Below, in pieces: positions 8,952-17,252 of a stretch of 64,000 bases of DNA; position 1 is the stretch's first letter; every line of letters begins with the position of its first letter. The notes below the pieces were generated by a model. That model did no database searches, was not told where the DNA came from, and saw only the letters and a list, made by a program, of their open reading frames with translations. The stretch is from Rhodoplanes sp. (GTDB taxonomy: Bacteria; Pseudomonadota; Alphaproteobacteria; Rhizobiales; Xanthobacteraceae). The position numbers and the translations under genes are program-made. The DNA lies in assembly GCF_013377085.1 (NCBI RefSeq), contig NZ_JACAAX010000028.1, positions 1 through 64,000 of the forward strand, read 5' to 3'.

Positions 8952-9362
8952 CTCGTTCTCCAGTCGGACGGTTGCGACATTCTGACGGACCAATCGCGCG
9001 GACGGGCCCGGCACAATCGAGATCCGTCACAAATCCGAGGCTCGAACGGGCGCCGTACCGGCGGCAAAAAATCACCGCCGCCGGAAAAGCCGGCGTTCGT
9101 GCAAGGTCTCCTCGGCGCGTCCGGCCGTCATCATCGCCGTGCGAAGGAGTGTCCTACTGAGCGATGATGAAATGCCCGCAGCGTGCAGTGAGCACGTGCC
9201 CGACGAGAGGGTCGTCCTCCTCGGGGGCGAGCCACTGCGCGATCAGGGTGAAAGGCTGGGCCATAAGCGGAAGCGATGACGGCAGAAAGCGTCACGCGAC
9301 GCTTAACATGCAAAGAACAAAATGTATTGAGTAATGCTACTAGGGCGCGCCCGCGCCCCGCC
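8952..9362. other. Intergenic region, no convincing gene
   Basis: About 410 bases. A 36-codon minus-strand frame (9154-9264) has no clear ribosome site or family match. The 9300-9350 part is locally AT-rich (ATGTATTGAGTAATGC) and may hold promoter elements, but none is clear enough to call. Confidence 0.4.
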
Positions 9363-11147
9363 TCACGGCGGCGGCAAGGTGAGCAACGTCTGGATGTCGC
9401 GGCCGCGGATGTCGTAGACGCGGGCGAAGACGACGCCGTCGCGCACCACCTCGGCGAGGATCGGCGCGTCGAGCTTGGCGCAGTAGAACTCGTTCAGCGA
9501 GATGGCGAGCTCGGCGCCCTGCGGCTGCCAGTCGGTCGGGTAGTTCCTGCCGAGCGCGAGCCGCACCGGCCGCTGCGGGCCACAGATGGCGATCGGCCGC
9601 TTGTGCTCGCGGGTGGCGAGCTCGCCGCGGGCGGCGAGCGCGTCGAGCAGCGCCTGCGACGCCTGCTTGAGCGACAGGCCCCAATAGTCGCGCATGAAGC
9701 GGCCGTCGGCCGCCTGCATGCCGCCCGACACGGCGTTGAAATAGGTGTACTCGAACGGGTGCAGCCGGATCATCGTGACGACCGGATGGGCGAGCGTCAT
9801 CGCCAGCACGGCCGCCGCGATCGCGGTGCGGCGCAGGTCGCTGCCGCCGAAGCGGTCGGTCAGGACGGCGCCGATCAAACCGCCCAGCACGGCGAGCGGC
9901 GGCAGCACGAAGACGAAGTGGCGCAGCCCGTTGTACATGGCCGGCCGCGTCACCACCGTGAAGGCGATCGGGAACACCACCGAGACGGCCAGGAAGACCA
10001 GGCTCGCCCGGCGGTTCAGCGGGCGGTCGCGATGCGCGGCACTCGCCAGCGCCCCGATCACGCCGGCGATGCCGAGCGCCCAGAAGATCTCCGGCGTCGT
10101 CAGCGCGAACAGCTCCGGCACGTAGCGGCGCGGCATGTCGGCGACCGAGCGCAGCGTGCCCTCGAACAGCTCGTTCCACGGCTTCTCGAAGAAATGCGAG
10201 AAGTAGACGAGGGCCCGGGCCGGATTGAGCGGCGAGACCACCGACCACGGCCAGATCAGCGCCATCAGGGCATAGGCGACGATCAGGGCGGGGATCAGCC
10301 GCAGCACGAACTCGACGGCGCGGGCGAGCGCGGCGCGCAGCGTGGTGTTGCGCGCCTCGGCGCCGACGATCAGGGCGAAGGCCGCGATCGCGGGCACGGC
10401 CGCCAGCGCGCCCATCACGCGGGTGCCGAAGGAGAGGCCGAGCCCGAGCCCGAGCAGCGCCGTGGTCGGCACGCTCGGATGCGGATACTCGGAGAAGGCG
10501 CGGACGAAGCCGAGGGTCGCGGCCAGCATGGCGACCGCGAAGGGCACGTCCTTCGGGTTGATGAACATGTGCCCGACATAGAGCGGGCAGGCGGCGAGCA
10601 GCGTAACGGCGACGAAGCCGGCGAGCGGACCGCCGAGCCGGCGGGCGATCCGCCAGGTCATCGCCAGGCCGGCGATGCCTATCACGGCGCCGACCAGGCG
10701 GCGCGTCTCGAACAGCGGGAACGGCAGCACCTTGGCGGCGAGCGCCGCCAGCATGTCGAAGCCGCCTCCATAGGCATAGAGGTTTACGAAGGAGAGGGCG
10801 CGGCGGTCCGTGAAGCCCGAGCCGTAGAGGCGCAGCAACAGCCCGCCATATTCGGCATGCGCGTAGTCGTCCCAGCCCATGCCGAAGTCGCGGAAGGTCG
10901 CCACGGCGACCACGCCCATGATCGCCAGCACGACCACGGAAGCCACATCGGCGGCGCGCAGCCCGCGCGGGGCAGCCGCACGGACCGGGGCGGTCGAGAG
11001 CAGGGCGGGCATCAGGAGGCCGTCATCGGGGGCGGGCTCGGTCGGGAGAGGCGGGACGACGGGGAGCTTCGAGATCGGGTCTTCGAGACAGTCTCGTCGA
11101 TACGGGGGCGTCTGAACAGGATCTTCGGCGCAGAATCTCCGGCGCAT
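9363..11147 (-). CDS. GT39/ArnT-like polytopic glycosyltransferase
   Basis: An approximately 594-residue membrane protein with ten or more hydrophobic segments between residues about 65 and 430 and a soluble C-terminal part. The segment FRDFGMGWDDYAHAEYG shortly after the first helix resembles the acidic first loop of PMT/ArnT (GT-C fold) enzymes, which carry the catalytic Asp and use polyprenyl-phosphate sugars. MFINPKDVPFA and RVMGALAAVPA follow the same family pattern. Acceptor and sugar are unknown. The start is uncertain: GTG at 11207, ATG at 11147 and ATG at 11012 are all possible and none has a strong ribosome site. Confidence 0.75.
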   Translation of the reverse strand: MRRRFCAEDPVQTPPYRRDCLEDPISKLPVVPPLPTEPAPDDGLLMPALLSTAPVRAAAPRGLRAADVASVVVLAIMGVVAVATFRDFGMGWDDYAHAEYGGLLLRLYGSGFTDRRALSFVNLYAYGGGFDMLAALAAKVLPFPLFETRRLVGAVIGIAGLAMTWRIARRLGGPLAGFVAVTLLAACPLYVGHMFINPKDVPFAVAMLAATLGFVRAFSEYPHPSVPTTALLGLGLGLSFGTRVMGALAAVPAIAAFALIVGAEARNTTLRAALARAVEFVLRLIPALIVAYALMALIWPWSVVSPLNPARALVYFSHFFEKPWNELFEGTLRSVADMPRRYVPELFALTTPEIFWALGIAGVIGALASAAHRDRPLNRRASLVFLAVSVVFPIAFTVVTRPAMYNGLRHFVFVLPPLAVLGGLIGAVLTDRFGGSDLRRTAIAAAVLAMTLAHPVVTMIRLHPFEYTYFNAVSGGMQAADGRFMRDYWGLSLKQASQALLDALAARGELATREHKRPIAICGPQRPVRLALGRNYPTDWQPQGAELAISLNEFYCAKLDAPILAEVVRDGVVFARVYDIRGRDIQTLLTLPPP

Positions 11148-11244
11148 GATCGTCAGCGCAGGTCTCGGGGACCGCGTCGAGACGCACGCTCGCCGGACGT
11201 CGGGCACCCGGCGGTCGGCTCACGCGCGCCGGCCGGGCGAATGC

Positions 11245-11284
11245 GCCGGCGCCGGCGCTCGCTTCGTGCGAGGCCGGCGCCGCC
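11245..11284 (-). terminator. Strong GC hairpin between sodB and the GT39-like gene
   Basis: A long inverted repeat (GGCGCCGG...CTCGC, loop TTCGT, GCGAG...CCGGCGCC) lies just past the stop of the superoxide dismutase gene on the minus strand. No T-run follows, so Rho-independent action is only possible. Confidence 0.4.
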
Positions 11285-11306
11285 GCATCATGTCACAGCG
11301 GACGGG

Positions 11307-11909
11307 CTATTTGGAAGCGGCCGCGTAGAGCTCGGCGACGTAGTCCCAGTTGACCAGATGGTCGACGAAAGCCTTCAGGTAGTCGGGACGGCGGTTGCGG
11401 TAGTCGATGTAATAGGAATGCTCCCACACATCGGCGCCGAGGATCGGCACGGCCCCGTGTACCAGCGGGCTCTCGCCGTTCGCCGTTTTCGTCACGATGA
11501 TCTTGCCGTCCTTCACGGCGAGCCAGGCCCAGCCGGAGCCGAATTGGGTGACGCCGGCCTGCACGAAGTCCTCCTTCGCCTTGGCGAGCGAGCCGAGGTC
11601 GGCGACGATCGCCTTCTCCAGCGCGCCCGGCAGCTTGTCGCCGCCGCCGTTCGGCTTCATCCACTTCCAGAAATGCAGGTGGTTGTAATGCTGGCCGGCA
11701 TTGTTGAAGAGGCCCGGGTTCTTGCCGAAGGAGCCTTTGACGATCTCCTCGAGCGACTTGCCCTCCCACTCGGTCCCCTTGAGCAGGTTGTTGCCGTTGT
11801 TCACATAGGCGAGGTGGTGCTTGTCGTGGTGATACTCGAGCGTCTCGCGCGACATGTAGGGCGCCAGCGCTTCGTGGGCATAGGGCAGATCCGGCAGCGA
11901 AAACGACAT
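11307..11909 (-). CDS. sodB: Superoxide dismutase, Fe (or Fe/Mn) type
   Basis: A 200-residue cytoplasmic enzyme converting superoxide to oxygen and hydrogen peroxide. The metal ligands are all present: His27 (LEYHHDKHH), His77 (HYNHLHFW), and Asp160 and His164 in the signature DVWEHSYY. Gln73, before the second ligand histidine, occupies the position usual for iron enzymes, whereas manganese enzymes carry Gln later in the chain; this favours iron. Length is standard. AGGAG stands six bases before the ATG. Confidence 0.95.
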   Translation of the reverse strand: MSFSLPDLPYAHEALAPYMSRETLEYHHDKHHLAYVNNGNNLLKGTEWEGKSLEEIVKGSFGKNPGLFNNAGQHYNHLHFWKWMKPNGGGDKLPGALEKAIVADLGSLAKAKEDFVQAGVTQFGSGWAWLAVKDGKIIVTKTANGESPLVHGAVPILGADVWEHSYYIDYRNRRPDYLKAFVDHLVNWDYVAELYAAASK

Positions 11910-12264
11910 CTCGTTGCTCCTCGAGGGTTCGATTTGGATCGGGGGGTGACGTTCGGGTCGTAGAACGGCGTCCGACCCTCCTCACGTAGAGATCGCGGAC
12001 CGCCTGCGCAACCTCGTCAAGGTGCCCTGATGCCGTTCCCTGTGTCGGTTTCCGAACCGCCTCGCCGGTCCGGTCTCGCCAAAATGGTTGTGGCCGGTCA
12101 AAGGCATGGATAATGTTCCGGAGGAAACGGACGAGTAGTTCCGGTGAACCGGCTGGCGCGCTTCCCGGTGCGTGCCCCGGCCGAAGCGGTCAGGCGAGCC
12201 GCCGGCGGCGTCGGCGCGGCTGTGCTCCGGGTTGGCGTTCCGGGTTGGCGTAGAGGGCGTTGCG
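11910..12264. other. Intergenic region between sodB and the Pro-rich membrane protein
   Basis: About 355 bases between divergent genes. No RNA gene or repeat was recognised. A GAGGG ribosome site near 12253 serves the plus-strand gene. Confidence 0.4.
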
Positions 12265-13236
12265 ATGGTCCTGGTCCTGATGTCGGTCGGCGCGCTGCTG
12301 ACGGTGGTCGGCCTCGCCTCGGTGGCCTACGGCCTGCCCTACAACGACTTCGGGCTGGGCAACATCCTGGTTGTGGCCGGCACCACTGCGACGGTCGCGG
12401 GCCTGATCCTGATCGCCCTCTCGGCCGTCCTGCGTGAGCTGATCGCGATCCGCACGGCGCTGACCGCCGGCGCCGCCGACCGGGCCGAGGCGCCGGGCCG
12501 GCTGCGGTCGAGCGAGCCGCCGCTTGCCGCCGCGCCGGATCAGCCCTCTGCCGCCGTCGCGGCGGAGCGCCTGCGTGCCGCACCATCGCGCGCCCCGGTG
12601 CCACCTGCCCCGGTGGCTCCGGCGTCGCCGCCGCTCCCCCAGGCCGAGCTGCCGCCGCAGCCGCCCCTGCGGGCGCCGCCGACCCCGCCACCGCTGCGGC
12701 GCTCCGATCTCGACAGCGAGCCGGCCGCCTACCGGACGCCCGTGGTGGCACCGCTTCCGGCCGCTGCACCGTCCTCCGACATCGGTCTGCCGGACTCGCT
12801 GCGCGCCCGTCCGCCGGCCGCCGGTCGGGGCGACGACACCGGCGACCTCGGTGCCCCGGCCCCCGACTGGACGCAGGACCCGCTCGGCGAGCCGATGTCG
12901 GTGAACGAGCGCAAGCGCTTCTTCGGCTGGACGAGGCGGCGCCAGACCGTGAGCTCCGACGCCGAGGCCCCGCACGCCGAGGCGGCCCCGCCCGCCTTCG
13001 ACCGCGCACCGCCCCCGCCGCCGCGTGCACCGTCACGGCCGGCCCCGCCGCCGCGCCCCGAGCCGCCTGCCGCCGAGGACACCGGCGGCGTCGCCGTCCT
13101 CAAGTCCGGCGTCATCGACGGAATGGGCTACACGCTCTACACGGACGGCTCGATCGACGCCGAGTTCGCGCAAGGGGTGCTGCGCTTCGGCTCGATCGAG
13201 GATCTGCGCCGCCATCTCGAGCAGTACGCCGGCTGA
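12265..13236 (+). CDS. Membrane protein with proline-rich linker and conserved C-terminal domain, unknown function
   Basis: A 323-residue protein of unknown function. Two hydrophobic helices occupy about residues 1-25 and 33-55 (LVLMSVGALLTVVGL; NILVVAGTTATVAGLIL). A 200-residue Ala/Pro-rich disordered linker follows, broken by a short segment MSVNERKRFFGWTRRR. The last 45 residues (VAVLKSGVIDGMGYTLYTDG through LRRHLEQ) form a compact domain that I have seen in alphaproteobacterial hypothetical proteins without assigned role. The ATG at 12265 was chosen for its GAGGG site and because the first helix starts there. It converges on the LDH/MDH-family gene. Confidence 0.75.
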   Translation: MVLVLMSVGALLTVVGLASVAYGLPYNDFGLGNILVVAGTTATVAGLILIALSAVLRELIAIRTALTAGAADRAEAPGRLRSSEPPLAAAPDQPSAAVAAERLRAAPSRAPVPPAPVAPASPPLPQAELPPQPPLRAPPTPPPLRRSDLDSEPAAYRTPVVAPLPAAAPSSDIGLPDSLRARPPAAGRGDDTGDLGAPAPDWTQDPLGEPMSVNERKRFFGWTRRRQTVSSDAEAPHAEAAPPAFDRAPPPPPRAPSRPAPPPRPEPPAAEDTGGVAVLKSGVIDGMGYTLYTDGSIDAEFAQGVLRFGSIEDLRRHLEQYAG

Positions 13237-13277
13237 GCGCGCGCCCGGGTGCGGCGTCCGGGCTCCACCTCGGATCG

Positions 13278-14210
13278 CTACAAATCCGCCAGCGCCATCA
13301 GCTCGCGGACATGGGCGTGCGAGACCTCGAAGGCGGCCTGCTCCTCCTGCGTGAAGCGGCAGGCGATGATGCGCTGGACGCCGCTGCGGCCGATCACGCA
13401 AGGCACGCTCATCACGGCGCCGTCGACACCGTACTCGCCCTCCAGCAGCGTGCCGACCGGCAGCACCGAGCGCTCGTTGCCGGCGACCGCGCGGATGATG
13501 CGAAAGACGCTCGCGGCGATGCCGTGATTGGTGTTGCCCTTGCCGGCGAAGATGTCGAGGCCGATCTGCAGCACGCGCGCCCGCACCGCGGCGCGATCGA
13601 GCGGGCCGGCGCCGTTCAGCGCGCAATAGGTGTCGATGTCGAGCCCGCAGACATTGCACAGGCTCCACGGGATGAAGCCGGTGTGGCTGTGGTCGCCGAG
13701 CACGTAGCCGAAGATGTTCTTCGGATCGATGCCGACATGGTCGGAGACGATGCGCATGAAGCGCGCCGTGTCGACGATGGTGCCGAGGCTGATCACCCGC
13801 TCCTTCGGAAACGAGGAGTGGGTGACGGCGACCTGCGCCATCACGTCGACCGGGTTGGTCACCATCAGCACGATGGCATCCGGCGAGGTCGCCTGCGCGC
13901 GGGCGATCAGGTCCTGGATCACCTTGCTGTTGATGCCGACCAGCGCGTCGCGGCTCTCGCCCTGCTTGAGCTGGGCGCCCGCCGTGATCACGACGATGTC
14001 GCTGCCGGCCGTCTCGGCCCAGCCGCCGGCGACCAGCTTCGGGTTCTTGGCGTAGATGAAGGCGGTGGTGTGGGCGAAGTCCCAGATCTCCGCCTGCGCC
14101 TTGACGGCATTCTGGTCCACAGCGACGATCTCGCTGGCCACCGTCGAGGCGACCAGATGGCCGACCACCTCGGTGCCGACCGCCCCCATGCCGATGACTG
14201 AAATTTTCAA
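13278..14210 (-). CDS. L-lactate/malate dehydrogenase family NAD-dependent 2-hydroxyacid dehydrogenase
   Basis: A 310-residue oxidoreductase. The Rossmann motif GMGAVG is at residues 7-12, VTNPVDVM is the conserved mid-domain strand, and the catalytic histidine lies in GDHSHTGFIPWS, where LDH proteins carry GEHGDS. The specificity loop reads TAGAQLKQGESRD, which has neither the NQKPGE pattern of lactate dehydrogenases nor the second arginine of malate dehydrogenases. The substrate may be another L-2-hydroxyacid. The start is inferred as TTG (14208-14210) directly before KISVIG, with GGGGG upstream; no ATG fits. Confidence 0.82.
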   Translation of the reverse strand: MKISVIGMGAVGTEVVGHLVASTVASEIVAVDQNAVKAQAEIWDFAHTTAFIYAKNPKLVAGGWAETAGSDIVVITAGAQLKQGESRDALVGINSKVIQDLIARAQATSPDAIVLMVTNPVDVMAQVAVTHSSFPKERVISLGTIVDTARFMRIVSDHVGIDPKNIFGYVLGDHSHTGFIPWSLCNVCGLDIDTYCALNGAGPLDRAAVRARVLQIGLDIFAGKGNTNHGIAASVFRIIRAVAGNERSVLPVGTLLEGEYGVDGAVMSVPCVIGRSGVQRIIACRFTQEEQAAFEVSHAHVRELMALADL

Positions 14211-14552
14211 GTGAAGCCCCCGTGGATATCCCGGGGCGCCGCACGGGTGCTCCCGAGCGTCGCAAACCCTGGGGTGCGCGGAGGATAGACCTCCGGGGCG
14301 GAAATTTCCGAGCGTGTTTGGGACCGAAACAGGAATTCGCTGTCGCAAAGAAGGCTTCGCGGGACATGTCGCGATCAAGACGGGCGGCGCGGCGTCGGGC
14401 CGCCGGCGCTCGCGTCGGTACCAGCCTGCCAGTATTCATCTCGCTGCGATCAGTTGACGCAGATGACGACGCAGATCCGGTGGCGTCGGACTGATCCAAG
14501 CGAAGAAAGACGGCGTAACCATCGCATAGTCACCATCAACAGGAGACCCCCG
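14211..14552. other. Intergenic region before the small membrane protein gene
   Basis: About 340 bases between divergent genes with no recognisable gene. An AGGAG ribosome site lies at about 14541-14545 and serves the small ORF at 14553. Confidence 0.4.
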
Positions 14553-14684
14553 ATGTTGAACTCCGTCACGATCGCTGCTCCGATCCTGCTCCCGCTGATG
14601 TCGTTCGGGATCGTCATCTACCTGATCGTGCGTGGCGGCAGCGCCGCCGCCACTCGGCTGTCGCGGGCGAACAGCGCACGCTGA
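14553..14684 (+). CDS. Small single-span membrane protein (43 residues)
   Basis: A 43-residue protein with one hydrophobic helix (VTIAAPILLPLMSFGIVIYL) and a short basic, Ser/Ala-rich tail. A textbook AGGAG site eight bases before the ATG and a perfect 26-base palindrome just after the stop support it as a real, separately expressed gene. No family could be recognised. It may be a membrane-protein regulator or a stress-induced small protein. Confidence 0.6.
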   Translation: MLNSVTIAAPILLPLMSFGIVIYLIVRGGSAAATRLSRANSAR

Positions 14685-14690
14685 ACATCG

Positions 14691-14716
14691 GCGACGCGGC
14701 CCGCGGGCCGCGTCGC
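14691..14716 (+). terminator. Perfect 26-base palindrome after the small membrane protein gene
   Basis: GCGACGCGGCCCG pairs exactly with CGGGCCGCGTCGC, starting six bases after the stop codon and followed by TTAT. The stem is very stable. The short T-rich tail makes it a probable though not classical terminator. Confidence 0.55.
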
Positions 14717-14730
14717 TTATGCCTGAAAAC

Positions 14731-14825
14731 CGTCGTGCACGGGCTCGACCCGCGCATCCATCACGCTTCGTAAAGGCACTTTGCTCGCACGGTGATGGAT
14801 CGCCGGATCAAGCCCGGCGATGACG
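14731..14825. repeat. Type B intergenic repeat, copy 1
   Basis: A 95-base element with an outer CGTCGTGCACGGGCTCGACC and CCGGATCAAGCCCGGCGATG layout. A second copy of 96 bases lies at 57101-57196 with the same order of modules: CGGGCTTGACCCGCGCATCC, a CGCTTTG-like centre, then GATGGATCGCCGGGTCAAGC and CCGGCGATGACG. Each half is a small hairpin. Confidence 0.65.
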
Positions 14826-14900
14826 TCGGTGGGTGAGGCTCACTCTCTGCAATTCCGCAGATCGTCTCGGCGATCCCGCGGGACCGTCACGGGGTGTGCC

Positions 14901-15827
14901 TCACCCCCGCCCCACCAACCTCATCGCCTCTGTTCCGTACGTCTCCCGCGCGTCGGCCAGCAGCGGCGCCACCGCCGCCACGAAGGTCGCGTGCTCGGCC
15001 GCGGTCGGCGTGATCAGCTCGCAGCCGGCGGCGGCGATCTTTTGGCGGGCGTCGTCGTCCTCCTCGGCCGTCATCACGCGTTGCGCCGCCACGGCGTCGC
15101 GGACGGCACTGCGCATCGTCTCCCGCAGGGCCACGGGCCAGGCATCGAACTGGGTCCGATTGAAGAACACCGGCCGCGAGACATAGAAGTGGTTGGTCAG
15201 CGTGTGGAACGGGTGGAAGTTGTGCACCCCGTACGTCACCGTGTTGGCGAGCGGGTTCTCCTGCGCGTCGAGGGTGCCGGCCTTGATCATGGCGATCGCC
15301 TCGGTGAGGTCCATGCGCATCGGCCGAGCACCGAGCAGCGCGAAGGTCTTGGCCTGCACGTCGCTCGGCAGCACGCGAATGCTCATGCCGGCCAGGTCGG
15401 CGGCGGTGCGCACCGGCCGCAGCCGATTTGAAATCTGCCGAAAGCCGTTCTCGAACCAGCCGAGGATGCGATAGTCGACGCTCTCCTCGATCTTGCGGGC
15501 GAGGTATGTGCCGAGCGCGCCGTCGATCGCGGCGCGGGCCTCCTCGTTGCGGGAGAACAGGAATGGCAGGTCGACCAGGCCGAGTTCGGGAACGCGGTCG
15601 GTGAGATAGCTCGACGACTGGTAGCCGACGCTCAGGACACCGGATTCGACCAGCCACAGGATATCCTCGGCCTTGTAGCCGAGATCCATGATGTTCCAGA
15701 CGTAGCGGACCTTCACGTCGGCGCCGAACGCCGCCTCGACGCGGTCGCCGATGATCTTCAGGGCCTTGCTGAAGCAGGTGGAGGACGGGCCGTAGCCGCC
15801 CATCCGGATCTCGATCGGTTTGGTCAT
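14901..15827 (-). CDS. TRAP transporter solute receptor (DctP family) without signal peptide
   Basis: A 308-residue protein of the DctP family. It starts MTKPIEIRMGGYGPSSTCF and shows the family core: ALKIIGDRVEA, a GVLSVGYQSSSYL strand, LGLVDLPFLF, then GMSIRVLPSDVQ, where the conserved Arg that grips the ligand carboxylate lies. Such receptors are periplasmic and feed DctQM. Here no export signal is visible: the first 20 residues are the first strand of the fold and the upstream in-frame residues are not hydrophobic. DctQ and DctM are absent. It may be a cytoplasmic binding protein or have a mis-assigned start. Confidence 0.75.
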   Translation of the reverse strand: MTKPIEIRMGGYGPSSTCFSKALKIIGDRVEAAFGADVKVRYVWNIMDLGYKAEDILWLVESGVLSVGYQSSSYLTDRVPELGLVDLPFLFSRNEEARAAIDGALGTYLARKIEESVDYRILGWFENGFRQISNRLRPVRTAADLAGMSIRVLPSDVQAKTFALLGARPMRMDLTEAIAMIKAGTLDAQENPLANTVTYGVHNFHPFHTLTNHFYVSRPVFFNRTQFDAWPVALRETMRSAVRDAVAAQRVMTAEEDDDARQKIAAAGCELITPTAAEHATFVAAVAPLLADARETYGTEAMRLVGRG

Positions 15828-16092
15828 GAGGACTTTCGGCAGGTGTTTTTGCGGGGACCGGCGCCGCTGGCGGCAGGGCCGCGGCTTCGACGTCGGCGAC
15901 CATAACGGCGCCGCCGTCGGCTGTCGAATGCCAGCCCCGCGTGCCGCGCGAGGCTCGTGCGATTGCCGATGCGATCTTGCATTGGTGCGGTGCGGCAAGC
16001 TCCGCCGGGCCGCGGTGCGCGCTTGTGTTCGGCGCGGGGCGGCGCCAGAGTCGGCGCACCAACAATCACGATAATCAATCGGGGGAAAGCGA

Positions 16093-17082
16093 ATGAAACG
16101 ATACGTGCTCGCGGCGGCTCTGATCGCCGGAGCGGCGACGGCGGGGCTGCAGGACATCAGGCAGGCCGCGGCCCAGGCCTTCCCGTCGCGCCCCGTCACC
16201 ATGGTGGTGCCGCTCGGGCCCGGCGGGTCGACCGACGTGGTGGCCCGCGTCGTCGCCGAGGGGATGCGGGCGGCGCTCGGCCAGCCCGTCATCGTCGAGA
16301 ACACCACGGGGGCCGGCGGCACCGTCGGGGTCGGCCGCGTCGCCCGCGCGGCGCCGGACGGCTATACGTTCGGCATCGGCCATTCCGGCACCAATGTCGT
16401 CAACGGCGCCATCTATCCGCTGCAGTACGACCTGCTCGCCGACTTCGAGCCGATCGGCCTGATCGCGACGCAGCCGTTCTTCATCGTCGCCCGCAAGTCG
16501 ATGCCGGCCACCAACCTGGCCGAGCTGGTCACCTGGCTGAAGGCCAATCCCGACAAGGCGACCGAGGGCAATTCGGGCATCGGCACGCCGAGCCACATCT
16601 CCGGGATCCTGCTGCAGAACACGCTGGGCGTGAAATGGACCATGGTGCCGTATCGCGGCGCCGGGCAGTCGATGCAGGATCTGATCGCCGGCAATACCGA
16701 CATCCAGCTCGATACCCCGGCGACCTCGATGGGCCACATCCAATCCGGCCTGATCAAGGTCTATGCGGTGACGGCGAAGGAGCGCCTCGCCATGGCGCCC
16801 GACATCCCGACCACCGACGAGGCCGGGCTGCCGGGCTTCTACTACTCGTTCTGGCACGCCCTGTGGGCCCCCAAGGGCACGCCCAAGGAGGTGGTCGCCA
16901 AGCTCAACGCGGCGCTGCGCACCGCGCTCGCCGATCCAGCCACCCGCAAGAAGCTGGTCGAGCTCGCGCAGGTGATCTTCCCGGCCGACCAGCAGACCCC
17001 GGAGGCGCTGCACGCCTTCCAGAAGGCCGAGATCGAGAAATGGTGGCCGATCATCAAGGCCGCCGGCATCAAGGTGGATTGA
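16093..17082 (+). CDS. Bug/TctC family solute receptor
   Basis: A 329-residue periplasmic receptor. A signal peptide (MKRYVLAAALIAGAATAGLQ, cleavage near AAAQAF) leads into the conserved FPSRPVTMVVPLGPGGSTD. Downstream motifs VENTTGAGGTVGVGRVA, AAPDGYTFGIG and VPYRGAGQSMQDLIAGN are standard for Bug proteins, which bind dicarboxylates, nicotinate-like aromatics and other carboxylates. No TctAB genes adjoin. GGGGGAAAG precedes the ATG. It is divergent from the TRAP-like receptor gene with a 265-base gap. Confidence 0.9.
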   Translation: MKRYVLAAALIAGAATAGLQDIRQAAAQAFPSRPVTMVVPLGPGGSTDVVARVVAEGMRAALGQPVIVENTTGAGGTVGVGRVARAAPDGYTFGIGHSGTNVVNGAIYPLQYDLLADFEPIGLIATQPFFIVARKSMPATNLAELVTWLKANPDKATEGNSGIGTPSHISGILLQNTLGVKWTMVPYRGAGQSMQDLIAGNTDIQLDTPATSMGHIQSGLIKVYAVTAKERLAMAPDIPTTDEAGLPGFYYSFWHALWAPKGTPKEVVAKLNAALRTALADPATRKKLVELAQVIFPADQQTPEALHAFQKAEIEKWWPIIKAAGIKVD

Positions 17083-17108
17083 TGTAACGACCGCGGTCGA
17101 CAACACCC

Positions 17109-17214
17109 CGTCATTCCGGGGCGCGGGCCGAAGGCCCGCGAGCCCGGAATCCATACACACAGACAGGGGTCATGGATTCCGGACAGCGTTGCTTCGCAAC
17201 GCTTCCGGAATGAC
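17109..17214. repeat. Composite palindromic repeat
   Basis: The outer ends CGTCATTCCGG and CCGGAATGAC are inverted. Inside are two hairpins: GCGGGCC-GAAG-GGCCCGC and AGCGTTGC-TTC-GCAACGCT, separated by CCCGGAATCCATA...CATGGATTCCGG. It lies between convergent genes and may end both transcripts. Related copies are at 1-77, 38712-38752, 39745-39784, 48389-48429 and 59970-60091. Confidence 0.75.
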
Positions 17215-17252
17215 CGCGGTGAACTGTTCGATCGACCTGCGTGCTCGCGCCG

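Noticed and set aside
9154-9264. 36-codon minus-strand frame starting MAQPFTLIAQWLAPEEDD
   Set aside because: No ribosome site and no recognisable family; could be real but not supportable.
9276-11963. Long plus-strand open frame (about 895 codons) opposite the GT39-like and sodB genes
   Set aside because: Low-complexity Arg/Gly/Glu content, no domain; the opposite strand encodes clear proteins.
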